From NCBI RefSeq assembly GCF_965638725.1, contig NC_134949.1:49938151-50002150 (forward strand): a stretch of 64,000 nucleotides of DNA, read 5' to 3'. Of this stretch, positions 26,687-39,010 are shown piece by piece. The position numbers and the translations under genes were made by a program. How positions within the stretch are numbered: position 1 is the first letter of the stretch; every line of letters begins with the position of its first letter. The stretch comes from Aptenodytes patagonicus (Eukaryota; Chordata; Aves; Sphenisciformes; Spheniscidae). Under the pieces are notes generated by a model. It worked only from the letters and a program-made list of their open reading frames with translations. It was not told the origin of the DNA and ran no database searches.

Positions 26687-27189
26687 TAACTTAAGAAAGA
26701 TAAAAAAACCTACCTTCATGATATGAAGAGTTTTCATTATGCAAAGATATAAAGTCACCACGAGGCAGTTCCTACCTTAACTCTAGTGAAGAAGAAATAA
26801 AGAGAATTTAAACAGAGCCTTAAAAGTGTCTTGGACTGCCTGAAAAAATATCATAGTTTAAATTGCTATTGAATTTCTTACCCTTTCAGATGCCTGTTTA
26901 GACACTGAAGAAATCCTTAATGTGGGCAAGTATTTGTAGCTCTTCTGTAAGACAGAAGATGAGATATCTCTACCACATGTAAAATTTTCTGTTTTTTCTA
27001 GATATGCTTCTTCCACCAGTTAAACTAAGAGAGAATATTGACCATCATCTGAATAGATATGAGCAATGTAGGAGAGAAAGAGTAGTTCTCTGCAAACTCC
27101 ATTTCCTACCTTACATTACGTATTCTTGTTTCTTGGTCTCTGTTCCTTAATGTCTGCTGAAGGAGCGTTAGGGTGATTGATGGAATTCA

Positions 27190-27310
27190 TTTGCAATTAG
27201 AAAATCTGAATTTACTTCCCAGATCTGCCAGCAATTTCTCTGTGTGAACATGAACAAACCACCTAAGAGCTGAGGTTCAGGTCCATTAAACTAGCATAAG
27301 TCTTCAGAGC
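27190..27310 (+). repeat. MIR/CORE-SINE-like relic
   Basis: The order of short matches follows the MIR body: a TTCCCAGATCTGCCA stretch near 27217-27231, then CTGTGTGAACATGA, then a CACCTAAGAG...GAGGTTCAG stretch. These correspond to the TTCNAATCCCNGCTCTGCC, CTGTGTGACCTTGG and CTTAACC...CTCAGTTTCC parts of the family consensus as I remember it. Divergence is high, as expected for an element predating the amniote radiation. Borders are approximate. Confidence 0.45.
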
Positions 27311-30300
27311 TCAGTTCTGAAGACCTTGGGACAGTTCGGCTGTGTAGGATATGCTTGGGACTATCGTTCTTTCCCCCCTTCATGTTGATAGATAAATATT
27401 TGCATGGTTCCTGAATACTTTAGGCAGTGTCCAAGAGTAAATAAAAGCCATGCATCTATCTGGTGATAATGTGGGTCATGCAGACTGGCTCTTTTTCAAG
27501 GCAAACAAAACCTCATAAACACTAGAGTGATTGACAAAAGAATGTTTCTTTATTACATATGCTAAAATAATCTTTGTTCTTTTTTTGACATCAGTAAGAT
27601 AGTACATATCTCTGTAGCTAGCAATAAACATAATAAATGGTCATAATGATACCTTGTTTAAGTTTTCCTGCGTCTTCTTTTCCTTTCAGGATTGATTCAA
27701 AATTAACATTTTTTCCCACATCAGCCTAGGAATCAGTTGTAACATTTAGCCAAGTAAAGTAAAAAAAAAGTTTAAAAGTATTAGTTCTTGACACTAAATT
27801 CCATTAGGTTTTTAGAAGACATCAGAGAGTATATCCAGTCTAACCTCAAAATGCATTCTAATTAAATATTTTTCTGTACAGAATATGACATATCACCACG
27901 TACTTATCCTAGTAATAGACCTTCCTCAGAATCACAACTACTTCTAGTTATGACTAATGTTACAAGATTATTTTTGGATTACAGCAACAAGAAGGATAAT
28001 TATTTGATATTGATAAGGAAAATTTACTGATTTATGAATCATAAATCAAAATAGAACATTACCCAGGAATTTTAATAAATGAATAAATATTCTTTATTAT
28101 CTTTTACATTTATGTTTCTTTAAGAAGATTTTCATATTTGTTCTGTCTCATCATAATAGGTTTGTCTGCCACATCTGTCCCTAAAATTCTAATAACTTTT
28201 GAACCTGTTAACTGATTTCAGACTAATTTGACACAGAGGTGGAAATTTCATAAAGAAATTCTTAAGTACATCATTAAAATCTGGCTGGGTAGAGGAGTAT
28301 GTGTCCTAATGAAAGGTAAATTACCATTAGAACTTATACTTGATTAAGTACCAAAGAATTAAACCGGGAAAGAGCCCTTAGAAGTCCCCTGATGCATGGA
28401 AGGATTCAGTCAAATTTGGCCCCTTCTTGATATCAGATTCAATTGATGATGATAATGATGAGCTCTGAGAAGAGAAACACTTGATTAGCCCCAGTGCTTA
28501 TGGAACAATGTCTTTGTTTACTCAAAGTCTGTAGGTGCTTACACCCTGATAAGAGGACAGTAAACTCAAGGCAAACTCATTTCAATTACCCTAGTTGAGG
28601 ACCCCATATGATCTCTGGCTTTAAACTGTCACTGACTTCATGCAGTTTCAGACTAAAACGCCTCTCTTGATAAAGTCAGTTTTTTTAATTAATTCTTCTT
28701 GCTTGAAGCAAGTTTTCTTTTTTCTTAACCTAGATTGTGTTAGAAACATTGAAATTAAATGAGATGAACTTTGAAGGCTCTTAAACCTTCATGAGATTCC
28801 ACTGGATTTTACACATGCATCAAATGTAACGGCCCAAGATATGCAGCAAGTCTGACTTGATTATTTAGAGATCTCTTCTTGCTTTAAGCTTTACAAATTT
28901 AGGAGTTAAAAGCGGCTTTGACTGTGTCCTGCAAGTCATTAGTACAGAATATGCAAAAGAGCTCCATTCTTCTGATTGTAGAAGACTACAGATAGCACTT
29001 ACTCCTAGATCCCTCACTTTTTATCTACTAGGCAAAGACCAGCTATCCGCGTGGTTATGAGGAAATATAGGAAGATAATTTAAATGACCTTGGCACCCAT
29101 GATGTGAGCCAGCTACCACTTGTGTGCATTGGCAATGGAGATTAATGCCTGTTTAACATACACAAAAGAAAAGCAGGATGCTGTGGTTGAAGTGCCAGGG
29201 GTTAAAACACCCAAAACTGGGGCTGGAGTGTATTGTTCTTTAGTAATGCAACAGGCAAAATCTTCTTAAATTAATTCAACCTGAATGAATACAGCCATTT
29301 GTAGGTAAGGTATGCCAAGCCCAAAATATGAATTCATTTTTACTTCTTGATTCACCCCTACTTCAACTAATAAGGAAAATGTAAAAATGTTTTTGAAAGT
29401 ATCAGAACATTTTGCCTAATTTTACTTACTATAGAGAAAAGCTACAAAAGTTATACTAGAAATCTGAAACCATTGGCCATACATTCTGTAAGACTTACAT
29501 TTCCTGTGAATGAGAATAAAAATGGGTCAGATGTGTACATCTGAGTGAGAAGAACAGGAAGCAAATGGGTAAAAGTGTGTTTTGCTTTCTTTAATGAGAT
29601 GGCCACACATACCTATATTTCATGGATTTTGCTTATTAATATTTTAAAAATTCAGGTTTTGGTAGTATATATACATATACTTTTTATACATAATAAGTTC
29701 TTATTTTAAATATGTTCATATTTTATTTGTTTATAGATACTTAAATAATGTTACAAGATTATTTAATATAATAATAATAATAATAATTTATAACTATAAT
29801 GCATACATACCTCAAGCACTTTTGGCGGTCTTTAACTGGAACACAGATGGTGAATTACCTTGCTACATATTCCTTGATTTTATGATACTGTTAGTAGGTG
29901 GTGTCTGTTTCCTTCTCAGACTACACCACTTCTGCAGAGGAAACAATATTGCTTATCTCATAATAACCTTTGGCGGAGCCAAGCATGTACAGCAAACTCC
30001 AAAGGACTATTTTGGGTTAGTGGAGACCACTTGTAGCAGTTTGTAAGGAACTTGTAGAAAAAAGCTTGGATGAAGTTCCTGGAGGAGGCCTTAATCTTTC
30101 TGCTCAGAGGTCTGCTAGCAGTAGTTAGAACATCCTTGTAAATAAGTAATAAAGAGATTAGTTTTTTTAGAAGCCCATAGCCCTTTCATGTCACTACCCA
30201 GCATATGTGAAACACGGTGGCAAGGAGGAAAGCTAGTGAGAACAACAAAAGAAGTGAGTGTGGTTAGCAGGAAAACTAACCAGCACTTAGAGTCTAAATA

Positions 30301-32106
30301 GGTGACTCATATGATAGGAAATGAGATAATTGACAGAAATAGAGCCCCAAACTGAGGACAGTGGAAAACCTGTTTGAATTCTGTCATCTCAAACTGAAAG
30401 AGTGTCTGTGGTGATTGTTTATCAGAAAGCAAAGAGCAATACAAGCGATAGCGTTGAGAAACTTGTTATTTTATGTAATTTTGCAAGCACTAAAAATTTC
30501 CTAACTTTTGGCAGGGTTATATCATGGAACTTGTGCCTCTAGGCTTTGGGGGAGATTGGTCAGAGAAACAAATTTAAACCTCAAGAAAAATCTGCAAATG
30601 ACTAATATAAGTGAGAGAAAGGGGCAGAATAAATGTGGATGCTCGAAATGAAGGAAGTCACAGGGCAGGACAGAGGCTGAAAGCTGAGGAAAGCAGGCAA
30701 TATAGAGCAACATATATTCTGCAGAAAGTAATGTGGAAGTCTGAAGGAAGAAAAATCAGCTTCTGGGCAAAAATACAAGACACCAAAAAACCCCACCCTC
30801 TTTCTACCCAATTTATTGCACAGCTTCTTCAGGAGGAAGAAAGTAACTGAGGAGGTCAAAACTGCACCTGGAGAGAAGGCTACTTGAGATGTGATTTGCA
30901 CACCCCTTGCCACACAACTGCTGTGCTGACTGTGGTGCAAAAGGAAGAAAAGAACAACTGTCTTAGGTGTTGCCTGACAGTGACTTTATGTTAAATTTTT
31001 TTTCCATTGAGAAAAAAGATGAAAAGAGTGCAAAAGTTTTAAATAGTTCTTTTTCTGATGAATGCAATGAAAGAACAAGGGATAAAAGGTGAAAAAGTGG
31101 TTTTGAAGATACAGCAGTTTTGAGAGAACAAGTCATGCTATAGCAAGCATGAAAAAATATCAATAAGCACAGATATATCTGAAGTTTTGGAAGATAAGTT
31201 CAGGAACTACTGACCTGAAAAATAACTTAAGCTAACTGCTGCAGGCATGATAAAATTTGAGTAGGTAAAAATGGAATTATAAGGGGGACAAAAATTAGGT
31301 TAAGATCCCATGTATTTCACAGAAATTATGATTGGTCTACAAATTCATTAGCAATAGTGCTTATGTCTCCTTATTCTGTACAAAGCCAAGCATGGTCTTT
31401 TGTGCTTAATAAATAGTTTGCAACAATAGTAATGTGGTAGGAAAGGGATTTTCACTTTCAATGGCATTTTTTTTGCAAGACCCAAACAACTAAAGTGATA
31501 GTTTAATGATTGAAAGAGTCTAATATGTTTCTCTAGATATAGAGAAATGCCACTTACTAAATAGCAGAACTGAAACTTCAGCTGAAAAGTAATGCAGGGA
31601 AATGAGCAAGAGGGATAAAAACAAGTTCCTGTCTTGGAATCACACCTCTAGCTAAGCATATTATTTTGTATATATCATGCACACATAGATATGCATTTTA
31701 AGAGTTCAACTAGCCTTCTCTTTCAAACACCAACTGAAAAAGTTATTTAACATTCTTATTTTTGGAGCATGAGGTTGTAAGGTAGCCCTTGAGTTTGATT
31801 TTTTTGTAAAGTAGAAGGATGCCCTCGCAAATTCCACAGCTCTGCAGTTTATGTGTTTGTTTTAAAATGGCAATTGCCAGCAGCCTTGTTCATCCCACTT
31901 TGTTCATCCCATACTATATTTTTTTGTTTCTCCACAAATTAAATTATAATTCATGATTCTCTCTGAATTAGCTTCCCACAGAAATCCTTATCATAACTAA
32001 TGCAGTTGTTATTACTCATTTTAACAATTTAGTCTATAAATTAGTAGAAAGTACTTTACATTTTTCTGTTAGTGAACAGAACTTAACAGAACAGAACTCC
32101 TATCAG
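27311..32106. other. Unique AT-rich noncoding DNA with a short (AAT)n run
   Basis: No gene or transposon was recognised. An AAT microsatellite lies at 29765-29788. Open frames near 30602-30940 (minus, 112 codons) and 29822-30046 show no recognisable protein. Confidence 0.6.
29765..29788. repeat. (AAT)n microsatellite
   Basis: About seven AAT units within a strongly AT-rich patch around 29640-29800. Confidence 0.9.
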
Positions 32107-32442
32107 TACTTAAAGGGGGCTTATAGAAAAGATGGAGACAAACTTTTTAGCAGGGCCTGTTGCGACAGGACAAGGGGGAATGGCTTTAAACTAAAAGAGG
32201 GTAGATTTAGACTAGATATAAGGAAGAAATTTTTTATGTTGAGGGTGGTGAAAACACTGGCACAGGTTGCCCAGAGAGGTGGTGGATGCCCCATCCCTGG
32301 AAACATTCCAGGTCAGGTTGGACGGGGCTCTGAGCAATCTGATCTAGTTGAAGATGTCCCTGCCCACAGCAGGGGGGTTGGACTAGGTGACCTTTAGAGT
32401 CCCTTCCAACCCAAACTATTCTATGGTTCTATGATTCTATGA
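32107..32442 (+). mobile_element. CR1 LINE, 5'-truncated 3' end
   Basis: The element keeps the last coding part and the 3' UTR of a CR1 non-LTR retrotransposon. Visible landmarks are TACTTAAAGGGGGCTTATA at the left edge, AGGGCCTGTTGCGACAGGAC, GGCACAGGTTGCCCAGAGAG, CATCCCTGGAAACATTCCAG and CCTTCCAACCCAAACTATTC. It ends in three octamers related to ATTCTATG, the last base near 32442, which is diagnostic for avian CR1. The coding frame is broken, so it is dead. CR1 commonly truncates at the 5' end on insertion. The subfamily cannot be fixed by eye. Confidence 0.93.
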
Positions 32443-32899
32443 ACTTATTTTTACAGGGAATTTAAAGGTATTATATGTACTGCATGCTGACTGGCTGATA
32501 AATTTTTGCATATCTGCCATTACAATACATTAAGCATGTAATAATGCAGCAAATAGGAACATTAACAGCAGACCTGAATGTGAATTTGAACGACCTAAGA
32601 CTGAAGAGAAAGAAATAATACTTTTGTGAAAAAACTAGAATTATGCTGATGTGTTAGTGTACGTGGAAATGTATTCTAATAAATACTGAGATTTCAAGGA
32701 AAAACTGCTGCCAGAAGTGTTGAAAAACTTTCTTATTATGGTATACAGTGCTTACCCTGCAGGCAATTCTGATATCCAGAATGCGTGGATATTAGGCTTT
32801 ATTTATAGATAGATAGACAGATTAATATATCTGTATTTTAAGCTATTCTTTAAGACTGGAAATTATCAAAATTGATATTGTTTGTTTTCTCTCTCTTAG

Positions 32900-33351
32900 C
32901 GTATCCCTAAGCTGTCAGGGAACCGTCAGGCAGAAGAAGGCTGCTCCAGGGTGGGGGGCTGGCAGGGCAGGCAGGGCAGGCAGCGCCGCGCCATCACCAG
33001 CAAGGGTGCAGCCCTGCAGCATCTGCACAAGACGAGCAGGGCAGGGATGGTGGCAGTGGCTGGGGACAGCCACGGCCCGGCTGTCGTCCTCATGCCGTTC
33101 TTTCCCAGGAGATGGTGCAGGGCTGCTCGGAGGCACCATCTCAGTGCATGGGCAGCAAGCCCCCTTGGTGTGGGAGGAGACTGCAGAGCCTGTTGGGGTG
33201 CTTGGAATCCTGACGCAAGCAATCTCTTTCTCTCATCTTTCCCCTTTTCTCTTTCTTGAGTTTTCACAATGCAGTGTTTACTTTCTCTTATGTATAACTC
33301 TCACACACCACACTTTTTTCTTGCTGAACCTCTGTTTCGGCTTAAAGAAAA
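32900..33351 (+). other. GC- and CpG-rich block with splice-like borders
   Basis: The first 330 bases are far more GC-rich than the surroundings and carry about a dozen CpGs, including GCGCCGCGCC. The block starts right after an acceptor-like TTTTCTCTCTCTTAG and the interval ends at a donor-like AAAA|GTAAGTAT. Open frames occur on both strands: 155 codons at 33006-33473 plus, 102 at 32951-33259 plus and 113 at 32926-33267 minus. High GC alone lengthens frames, so none is persuasive. It may be an exon of an unannotated transcript, a small CpG island, or a fragment of a GC-rich repeat or LTR that I do not recognise. Confidence 0.25.
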
Positions 33352-35851
33352 GTAAGTATCATATGACTTTGCTTTTTTACTTGTCAATACTACATTTCTC
33401 AGGAATTTCCATCATCTATACTGGCATCCTTGGGTTAAAAAAATGCTTTGGAATATTCTTTTTTAGGAGCTAAAATGCCTTGTAAAGATGGTCATCAGGC
33501 ATTTATATATCTCTACCCTTTTGTGAACAAACAAAAAAACCTCATGACTGTGCCTGGGATCTGAGCACTCCAAAGTCAGAAGAATTTCCAGTCCTAACAA
33601 TCCCTTTTTTGCATTCTCTAATTCTTTGCTCATGTAATTGGTTGAAATAGGATTGATAAGGATGAAGCAAATTCATGACTTTTAGATCCTCAAATGTCCA
33701 AATTGCTCTCTTAAGAACAGAAACCTTGATATTACTTGTTAGTTCACAAATCTGTCAATGCTAAGAGATTATTTTTAAAGCAGGGATTACACAATGCCAC
33801 CTTGATCATACCAAGCTTCTCTTTTTCTGAACAAAAGTATTGGCAGCCTTCATCAGCAGAAAGCCCGTATATCTAGGTGTCTTTACCCAAAATTGTCCAT
33901 GACATTTGGACAAGAATATTCCAAACAACTAAAAAAATTCATTGAGTGATGCCTTTTGGCATTGTGAAAAGTACATCTTCGTTACCTCAGTAATTTTCGC
34001 TCTGATACCACCACAGAAGATCACTTGAAGGAGAATTTATTAACATCTGAGTAATTTTGTCAAAGGTTTATTTAACACAACACAAGCAGTCTAGATTAAT
34101 GTCTCTGGCCTATGATGGAAACAAATTTCTCAAGGCTCTCTGGAATATAACATGTAACATAGTCCAAAGAGAGCAGCACAAAACCAAGTCTGTCAGTCAA
34201 AACACATACAAATGCCATAAAAATATCATCCTTTTGGTGTAAATAACTCACTGAGTTCACCCAGTTTGAATCTGCTCTTTCTTATGTAAGTCATAAAAAT
34301 AAAAGCTAGGAAATAGCTAGTTTTTCAGGAACTTGAAGTCATCACTCATCTGTAAATCTGACAGTCCACAGGAGGGGAGGTTGGGTGCGGAACATTTAAC
34401 TCCAACCATATCACTACTCATAACATTAAAAGTTCTTTTAAAGTCATTAAAATCATCGCCTGACAGCAATCTAGTATGCTTCCCCTCTGCTCTCTAGGAA
34501 TAGTTGGTTTCCATTTTAGACTATTTTGTTCAATTAGGCTGCGTAAAAAGTAGGACACCAGACAATAGAAACATTTTTCTTTTCAGGAATGAGCTCTTGG
34601 TACATTTTGAAGACATCAATGGCCGAGGGACCTAAAATTACTTATGTTACACAATCTGAACCTCTGCTTCCCAATTCCAGCATCCAGTGTTTTTTATTTG
34701 CTCTTAATTTAATACTCAGACTGTTATGTGTTCGTGTAAAAGGTTCATAATGTTATTTAAATTGATTGCTTCTTAAAGTGCACTAATTGTGAAATCACAT
34801 CACTGTACCTCCAAATAGCTAAAAGAGAAGCCACAAGCTAGGCAGAAAAAGATATGTTATATTAGACAAGACAGAAATGTTAATTAAGAACTCTTACATA
34901 CTGAAGTTGAGAGGAAATATCCTCATGTCCTTTTGCCCTGAACAGGAGCAATTGTCCTGACAGATTTTTGAAAACTTTACCCAGAAAGAGCATTGTACTA
35001 GCTATAAATATTTTAGTATATCTCTTTCCTTTCCAGGTATTAAGGGTTATTATATAGAGAATTAAATGGCATATTGCCTAGAAGTACTGAAAATCCAATC
35101 TCAATATATGCAAAATTAGAAAACCAATGCATGCCAAATAAGTTATGCAAGTAATTGTCTGGCTAAATTTCTCATAACCTAAACTGATTCTGTCCCAATT
35201 TGCTTTCCAAATGGATATGATCTGGGGACCAAACTAGATCTTCTGCTCATAAGAGATGGCGGTCATTTACCTATTACTTTTATTATTATTAATTAAATCT
35301 TTTGAAGTTTATGGCTCAAAATGTACTTGTTCTTGCTTTTGGATCCATATTACTTCAACTCAAGGTCAAAAGGAAAATGTGGCTCTTCTATTCCACTTCA
35401 ATTATAAGAATAATTTTCCTGATTGACTGAGATATTGATTTGCACATAGCTATTTGAAGGTAGCACATTTTTATACATACATATACACACAAACATATAC
35501 ACACGCATACATATATACACACGTGTATATATATGTATTTGTATATACACATACACACACACAGATGCAGAAACTAGGAAGATTTTTAAAAGTGAAGAGA
35601 CTGGTTTTGTACTCAGTTTTTTCTAAGGATCAATAAAACTTGGGCATCTGAAATCCAGTTTGTACCTTTGAAAACTCTTCTCCATAAAGATCATCTTCAG
35701 GGTTAATATTCAGTAGAATAATCCTGTAGCCTCATTGATAGAAAGGAAAAGGGCTTAGATTCTGCTTCAGCACTTACGCTGCAAAACTCCTACACCTTAT
35801 TGGAAAAGAAAAATGAAAGAAATCGTGTTCCATTTGCTGTATTTTGTCTTG
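33352..35851. other. Unique noncoding DNA
   Basis: No gene or transposon was recognised. The only distinct feature is the microsatellite at 35472-35564 near the right end. Confidence 0.6.
35472..35564. repeat. Compound TATACA/CA microsatellite
   Basis: Alternating purine-pyrimidine DNA made of TACA, TATA and CACACA units, including CACACGTGTATATATATG near the middle. The translated frame through it is rich in Tyr and Thr only because of the repeat. Confidence 0.9.
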
Positions 35852-36666
35852 CAGGCGACACCAAGTTGGGTGGGAGTGTTGATCTGCTCGAGGGTAGGAA
35901 GGCTCTGCAGAGGGACCTGGACAGGCTGGGTCGATGGGCCGAGGCCAACTGTATGAGGTTCAACAAGGCCAAGTGCCGGGTCCTGCACTTCGGCCACAAC
36001 AACCCCATGCAGCGCTACAGGCTTGGGGAAGAGTGGCTGGAAAGCTGCCCAGCAGAGAAGGACCTGGGGGTGCTGGTCGACAGCCGGCTGAACATGAGCC
36101 GGCAGTGTGCCCAGGCGGCCAAGAAGGCCAATGGCATCCTGGCCTGGATCAGCCAGGATCACATAAATAGTGTGGCCAGCAGGAGTAGGGAAGTGATCGT
36201 GCCTCTGTACTCGGCACTGGTGAGGCCGCACAGGCTCGAATACTGTGTTCAGTTTTGGGCCCCTCACTACAAGAAGGACGTTGAGGTGCTGGAGCGTGTC
36301 CAGAGAAGGGCAACGAGGCTGGTGAGGGGTCTGGAGCACAAGTCTTATGAGGAGCGGCTGAGGGAACTGGGGTTGTTTAGCCTGGAGAAAAGGAGGCTCA
36401 GGGGAGACCTTATCATGCTCTACAACCTCCTGAAAGCAGGTAGTAGCCAGGTGGGTGTCGGTCTCTTCTCCCAAGTAACAAGCGATAGGACGAGAGGAAA
36501 TGGCCTCAAGTTGCACCAGGGGAGGTTTAGATTGGACATGAGGAAAAATTTCTTTCCTGAAAGAGTGGTTAAACATTGGAACAGGCTGCCCAGGGAAGTG
36601 GTTGAGTCCCCATCCCTGGAAGTATTTAAAAGATGTCTAGATGAGGCGCTTAGGGACATGGTTTAG
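35852..36666 (+). pseudogene. CR1 ORF2 C-terminal fragment (reverse transcriptase end)
   Basis: The frame is open from host DNA at 35800 to a stop at 36664-36666, and about 270 residues belong to CR1 ORF2. In order one sees GDTKLGG (just after the missing catalytic box), [51 protein letters not shown], the [10 protein letters not shown] helix, [50 protein letters not shown] and the terminal [20 protein letters not shown]. Full CR1 ORF2 is around 950-1000 residues, so only the last quarter survives. Without the endonuclease and catalytic aspartates it is a dead fragment, and its ATG at 35800 is host sequence. Confidence 0.9.
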
Positions 36667-36750
36667 TGGGCATGGTGGTGTTGGGTTGACGGTTGGACTC
36701 GATGATCTTAGAGGTCTTTTCCAACCTTAATGATTCTATGATTCTATGAT
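35852..36750 (+). mobile_element. CR1 LINE, 5'-truncated, younger copy
   Basis: About 900 bp of a CR1 retrotransposon: the C-terminal part of ORF2, then an 84-bp 3' UTR ending in two ATTCTATG octamers at 36733-36748. The right end has the CTTTTCCAACCTTAATG context typical of avian CR1. The left border falls next to the reverse-transcriptase FADD box, where AGDTKL replaces the expected ADDTKL. The open reading frame and light divergence mark it as the youngest LINE in the window. It lacks the 5' UTR, ORF1, endonuclease and most of the reverse transcriptase, so it cannot move by itself. Confidence 0.95.
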
Positions 36751-38613
36751 TTTCTGCGTATGACAATAATATCTTTGTCACTGATGTCTATGTCTTTTAG
36801 CTTCCCATAATTTTGTCCTAATTGCGGTAACACATCTTAAAATATTTAATACAGGAGAAATCAGGGCATAAACATGACTATTAGGTCATGGTTCTCTTAC
36901 CATTTTTTAGAAGAGGAGAGGAGGGGGAGGGATTTAGTATTAAGTTAATTAATTAATATTGTACTCTAAGAATAAAAAGCAAAATTATGGGAATAGATAA
37001 GGAGTCAATCTGTTTGTTATTTTTCAATAGTAAATCACTATGAATTGCATTTTATAATGAAAATAAACACAATTTGTAGTCATTTTGTGAGAAATGAGAA
37101 AGTATTTAACAACAACATATCTGCTAAAATATCTTGGTTTTCAGCTGAAAAATAAGCAATTGTACTTTTCTGAAAAGGGAGGCAGTTCTTATCTGATGGC
37201 TTCAACTACTAATCTCCTCTTGGTCCTGACGTCTGGACATCTTTTCTTCCATAGGACAACGCTCATCAGTTGCCCAGGGTCAAAATGGCTCCTGTCTACA
37301 CCACAGACTTTTCTCACAGTATTTTTCAATCCTTCTGTATGCACATGGCATTGTCCATCTGTCCAAATCCTCTAACTACTTCATGCCACCTCCTCTCTTT
37401 CAACTTGATCTTTTCTGCCCTCAATCCTCCTTTAGGTTTCATTTTTCCAAGCTTTTAAAATTCTTCGTTCTTCAGTTCCTCACTACTGTTTCCTATCATT
37501 CCTCCCTACTTCTCCCACCTTTTCTATCCCTTCTCTAAACCCAAACCAAGTTCTGGTCCCCTCGTAGATGGAGTCCTGTCCCCATCCACACGGTCTTCCT
37601 GTCCCTGCTTCCCACTTTTGCATAGAAAACTCTGTTATTGCCTCCAACCTACGACTGTCATGCTTCAATCCATGTTGATGACTCAACCTTTCTTGCTATG
37701 TCCTTACTTCATTTCAAGCATGTACAAGCTGTCTTGGTCTCTCCATTCCTGGAGAGAAATTCAATTTCCACTTGAATTTCCTCATCTGGCACTGAATCTG
37801 CACTTTTTTTCCCTTATGAAAAGCAGTATTTTTATCATATTGCTTTGTTTATCACACTTTCTTCTTATACCCTCCAATTTCATTCCCTACTTACCATTTC
37901 TCCTATTGCAGAACACCTGAGTCTTCTCTTCTGTTTTCCTTTGCTCCAAGCTGCTGTTAACTGGGCCAGACTAATCCCACCTAATTTTAGCTGTCTAAAA
38001 GCTAGCATGCAGCCTGAGCTGTTCATCCTACTTTTTTGATTCTGAAGTTGAGAAAGATAGGCAGTTTCAGAGACTGATTCATGATGCTTACATGTATCAG
38101 GTTGGGAGGACATCTGTAAAGGTGATTCCTTTTCTATATTAACTATCAATCAGAGGAGTTTACACAGCTAGATTAGAATACACAATTATTTTTAAATGGT
38201 TAAAATTAATCCTTCTAATATATATTCCATTGTAGTTTCATCCCCTGACTTTTCTCCACTTATTCCACACAGTTCTGTATAAAATATTTTCAATTTCTAA
38301 TAATTTTAAAGAAATTAATTACTAATTTCTCATGAGTCAAATTCTGTTTCTGATAATATAATGGATTATCTTTTTTTTATTTTACCATTATTGAAAACAC
38401 CTTTTTGCTGTATTACCTTTGGCTTCTCACTGTTGTTATTGGGCTGGTGATCAGGATAGTTGAAAAGTATATCTGTCCTATAATAAGGATGGTTTTAATT
38501 CAGCTTTGAATATACAGTTGTTAACCAGGAATAAAAATGTGCACTATTAATAGAAGAGGCTGGACTAATAAGACGAGTCATTAGTATAAATTTACTGTGG
38601 TTCAGACTTGAGC

Positions 38614-38631
38614 AAAAAAAAAAAAAAAAAA
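38614..38631. repeat. Poly(A) run of 18
   Basis: It is followed by further A-rich sequence to about 38692. No recognisable retroposed gene lies upstream, so it is listed only as a homopolymer. Confidence 0.9.
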
Positions 38632-38740
38632 GAAGGGAATCTAGCTGTCCTAGAAAAGACAAAAAAAACCCAAACAAACCAAAAAACCAGAAAACTCAGT
38701 TTGCTGATTGTGTTAGATGTCTACAGACAAGAAATATGAG

Positions 38741-38765
38741 ATATAAATAAATATAAATAAATAAA
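38741..38765. repeat. (AAAT)n microsatellite
   Basis: Several ATAA/AAAT units with one interruption, at the start of a longer AT-rich zone. Confidence 0.9.
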
Positions 38766-38804
38766 GGAAGCCTTACTATTTATTCAAGAGTATGACTTAT
38801 TTGG

Positions 38805-39010
38805 CATAATACACAGTTCATGATACAATACACATACATAGTTCATAATACACAATTCATATGATAGTAATGTTAAAATTTTAATAAAATACAATAATAA
38901 ATATAATATATTAATTAATAATTCTATAATTATTAATATTAATAGACCATATTAAAACATACAAAATTAAAAAAAAAATACAATCAATATTTATATTAAT
39001 ATAAAAGGTC
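38805..39010. repeat. AT-rich low-complexity zone with imperfect repeats
   Basis: The left part repeats variants of ATACACAGTTCAT (near 38809, 38840 and 38858). The right part, 38870-39005, is almost pure A and T with many TTAATTAA and ATTAATATTAAT strings. It would melt easily and could form hairpins; no function is implied. Confidence 0.8.

Larger units (their letters stand above)
11454..27189. other. Unique AT-rich noncoding DNA
   Basis: No gene or retroelement is recognised across this stretch, apart from the short repeats and exon-like segments listed separately. Frames over 100 codons at 15279-15689 (plus), 16103-16444 (minus) and 22793-23116 (minus) show no domain or family resemblance and are probably chance. 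Small inverted repeats occur at 24405-24422 (8-bp arms) and 24942-24960 (CATTACCC/GGGTAATG arms with a 3-base loop). Confidence 0.55.

Noticed and set aside
32121..32306. 61-codon minus-strand frame
   Set aside because: It is antisense to the CR1 3' end at 32107-32442.
35454..35636. 60-codon frame rich in Tyr, Thr and His
   Set aside because: It is a translation of the TATACA/CA microsatellite.
35797..36576. 259-codon minus-strand open frame
   Set aside because: It is the antisense shadow of the CR1 ORF2 fragment on the plus strand, which shows clear family motifs.
38614..38692. Poly(A) and A-rich tract as the tail of a processed pseudogene
   Set aside because: No retroposed gene body or flanking duplication was seen upstream.
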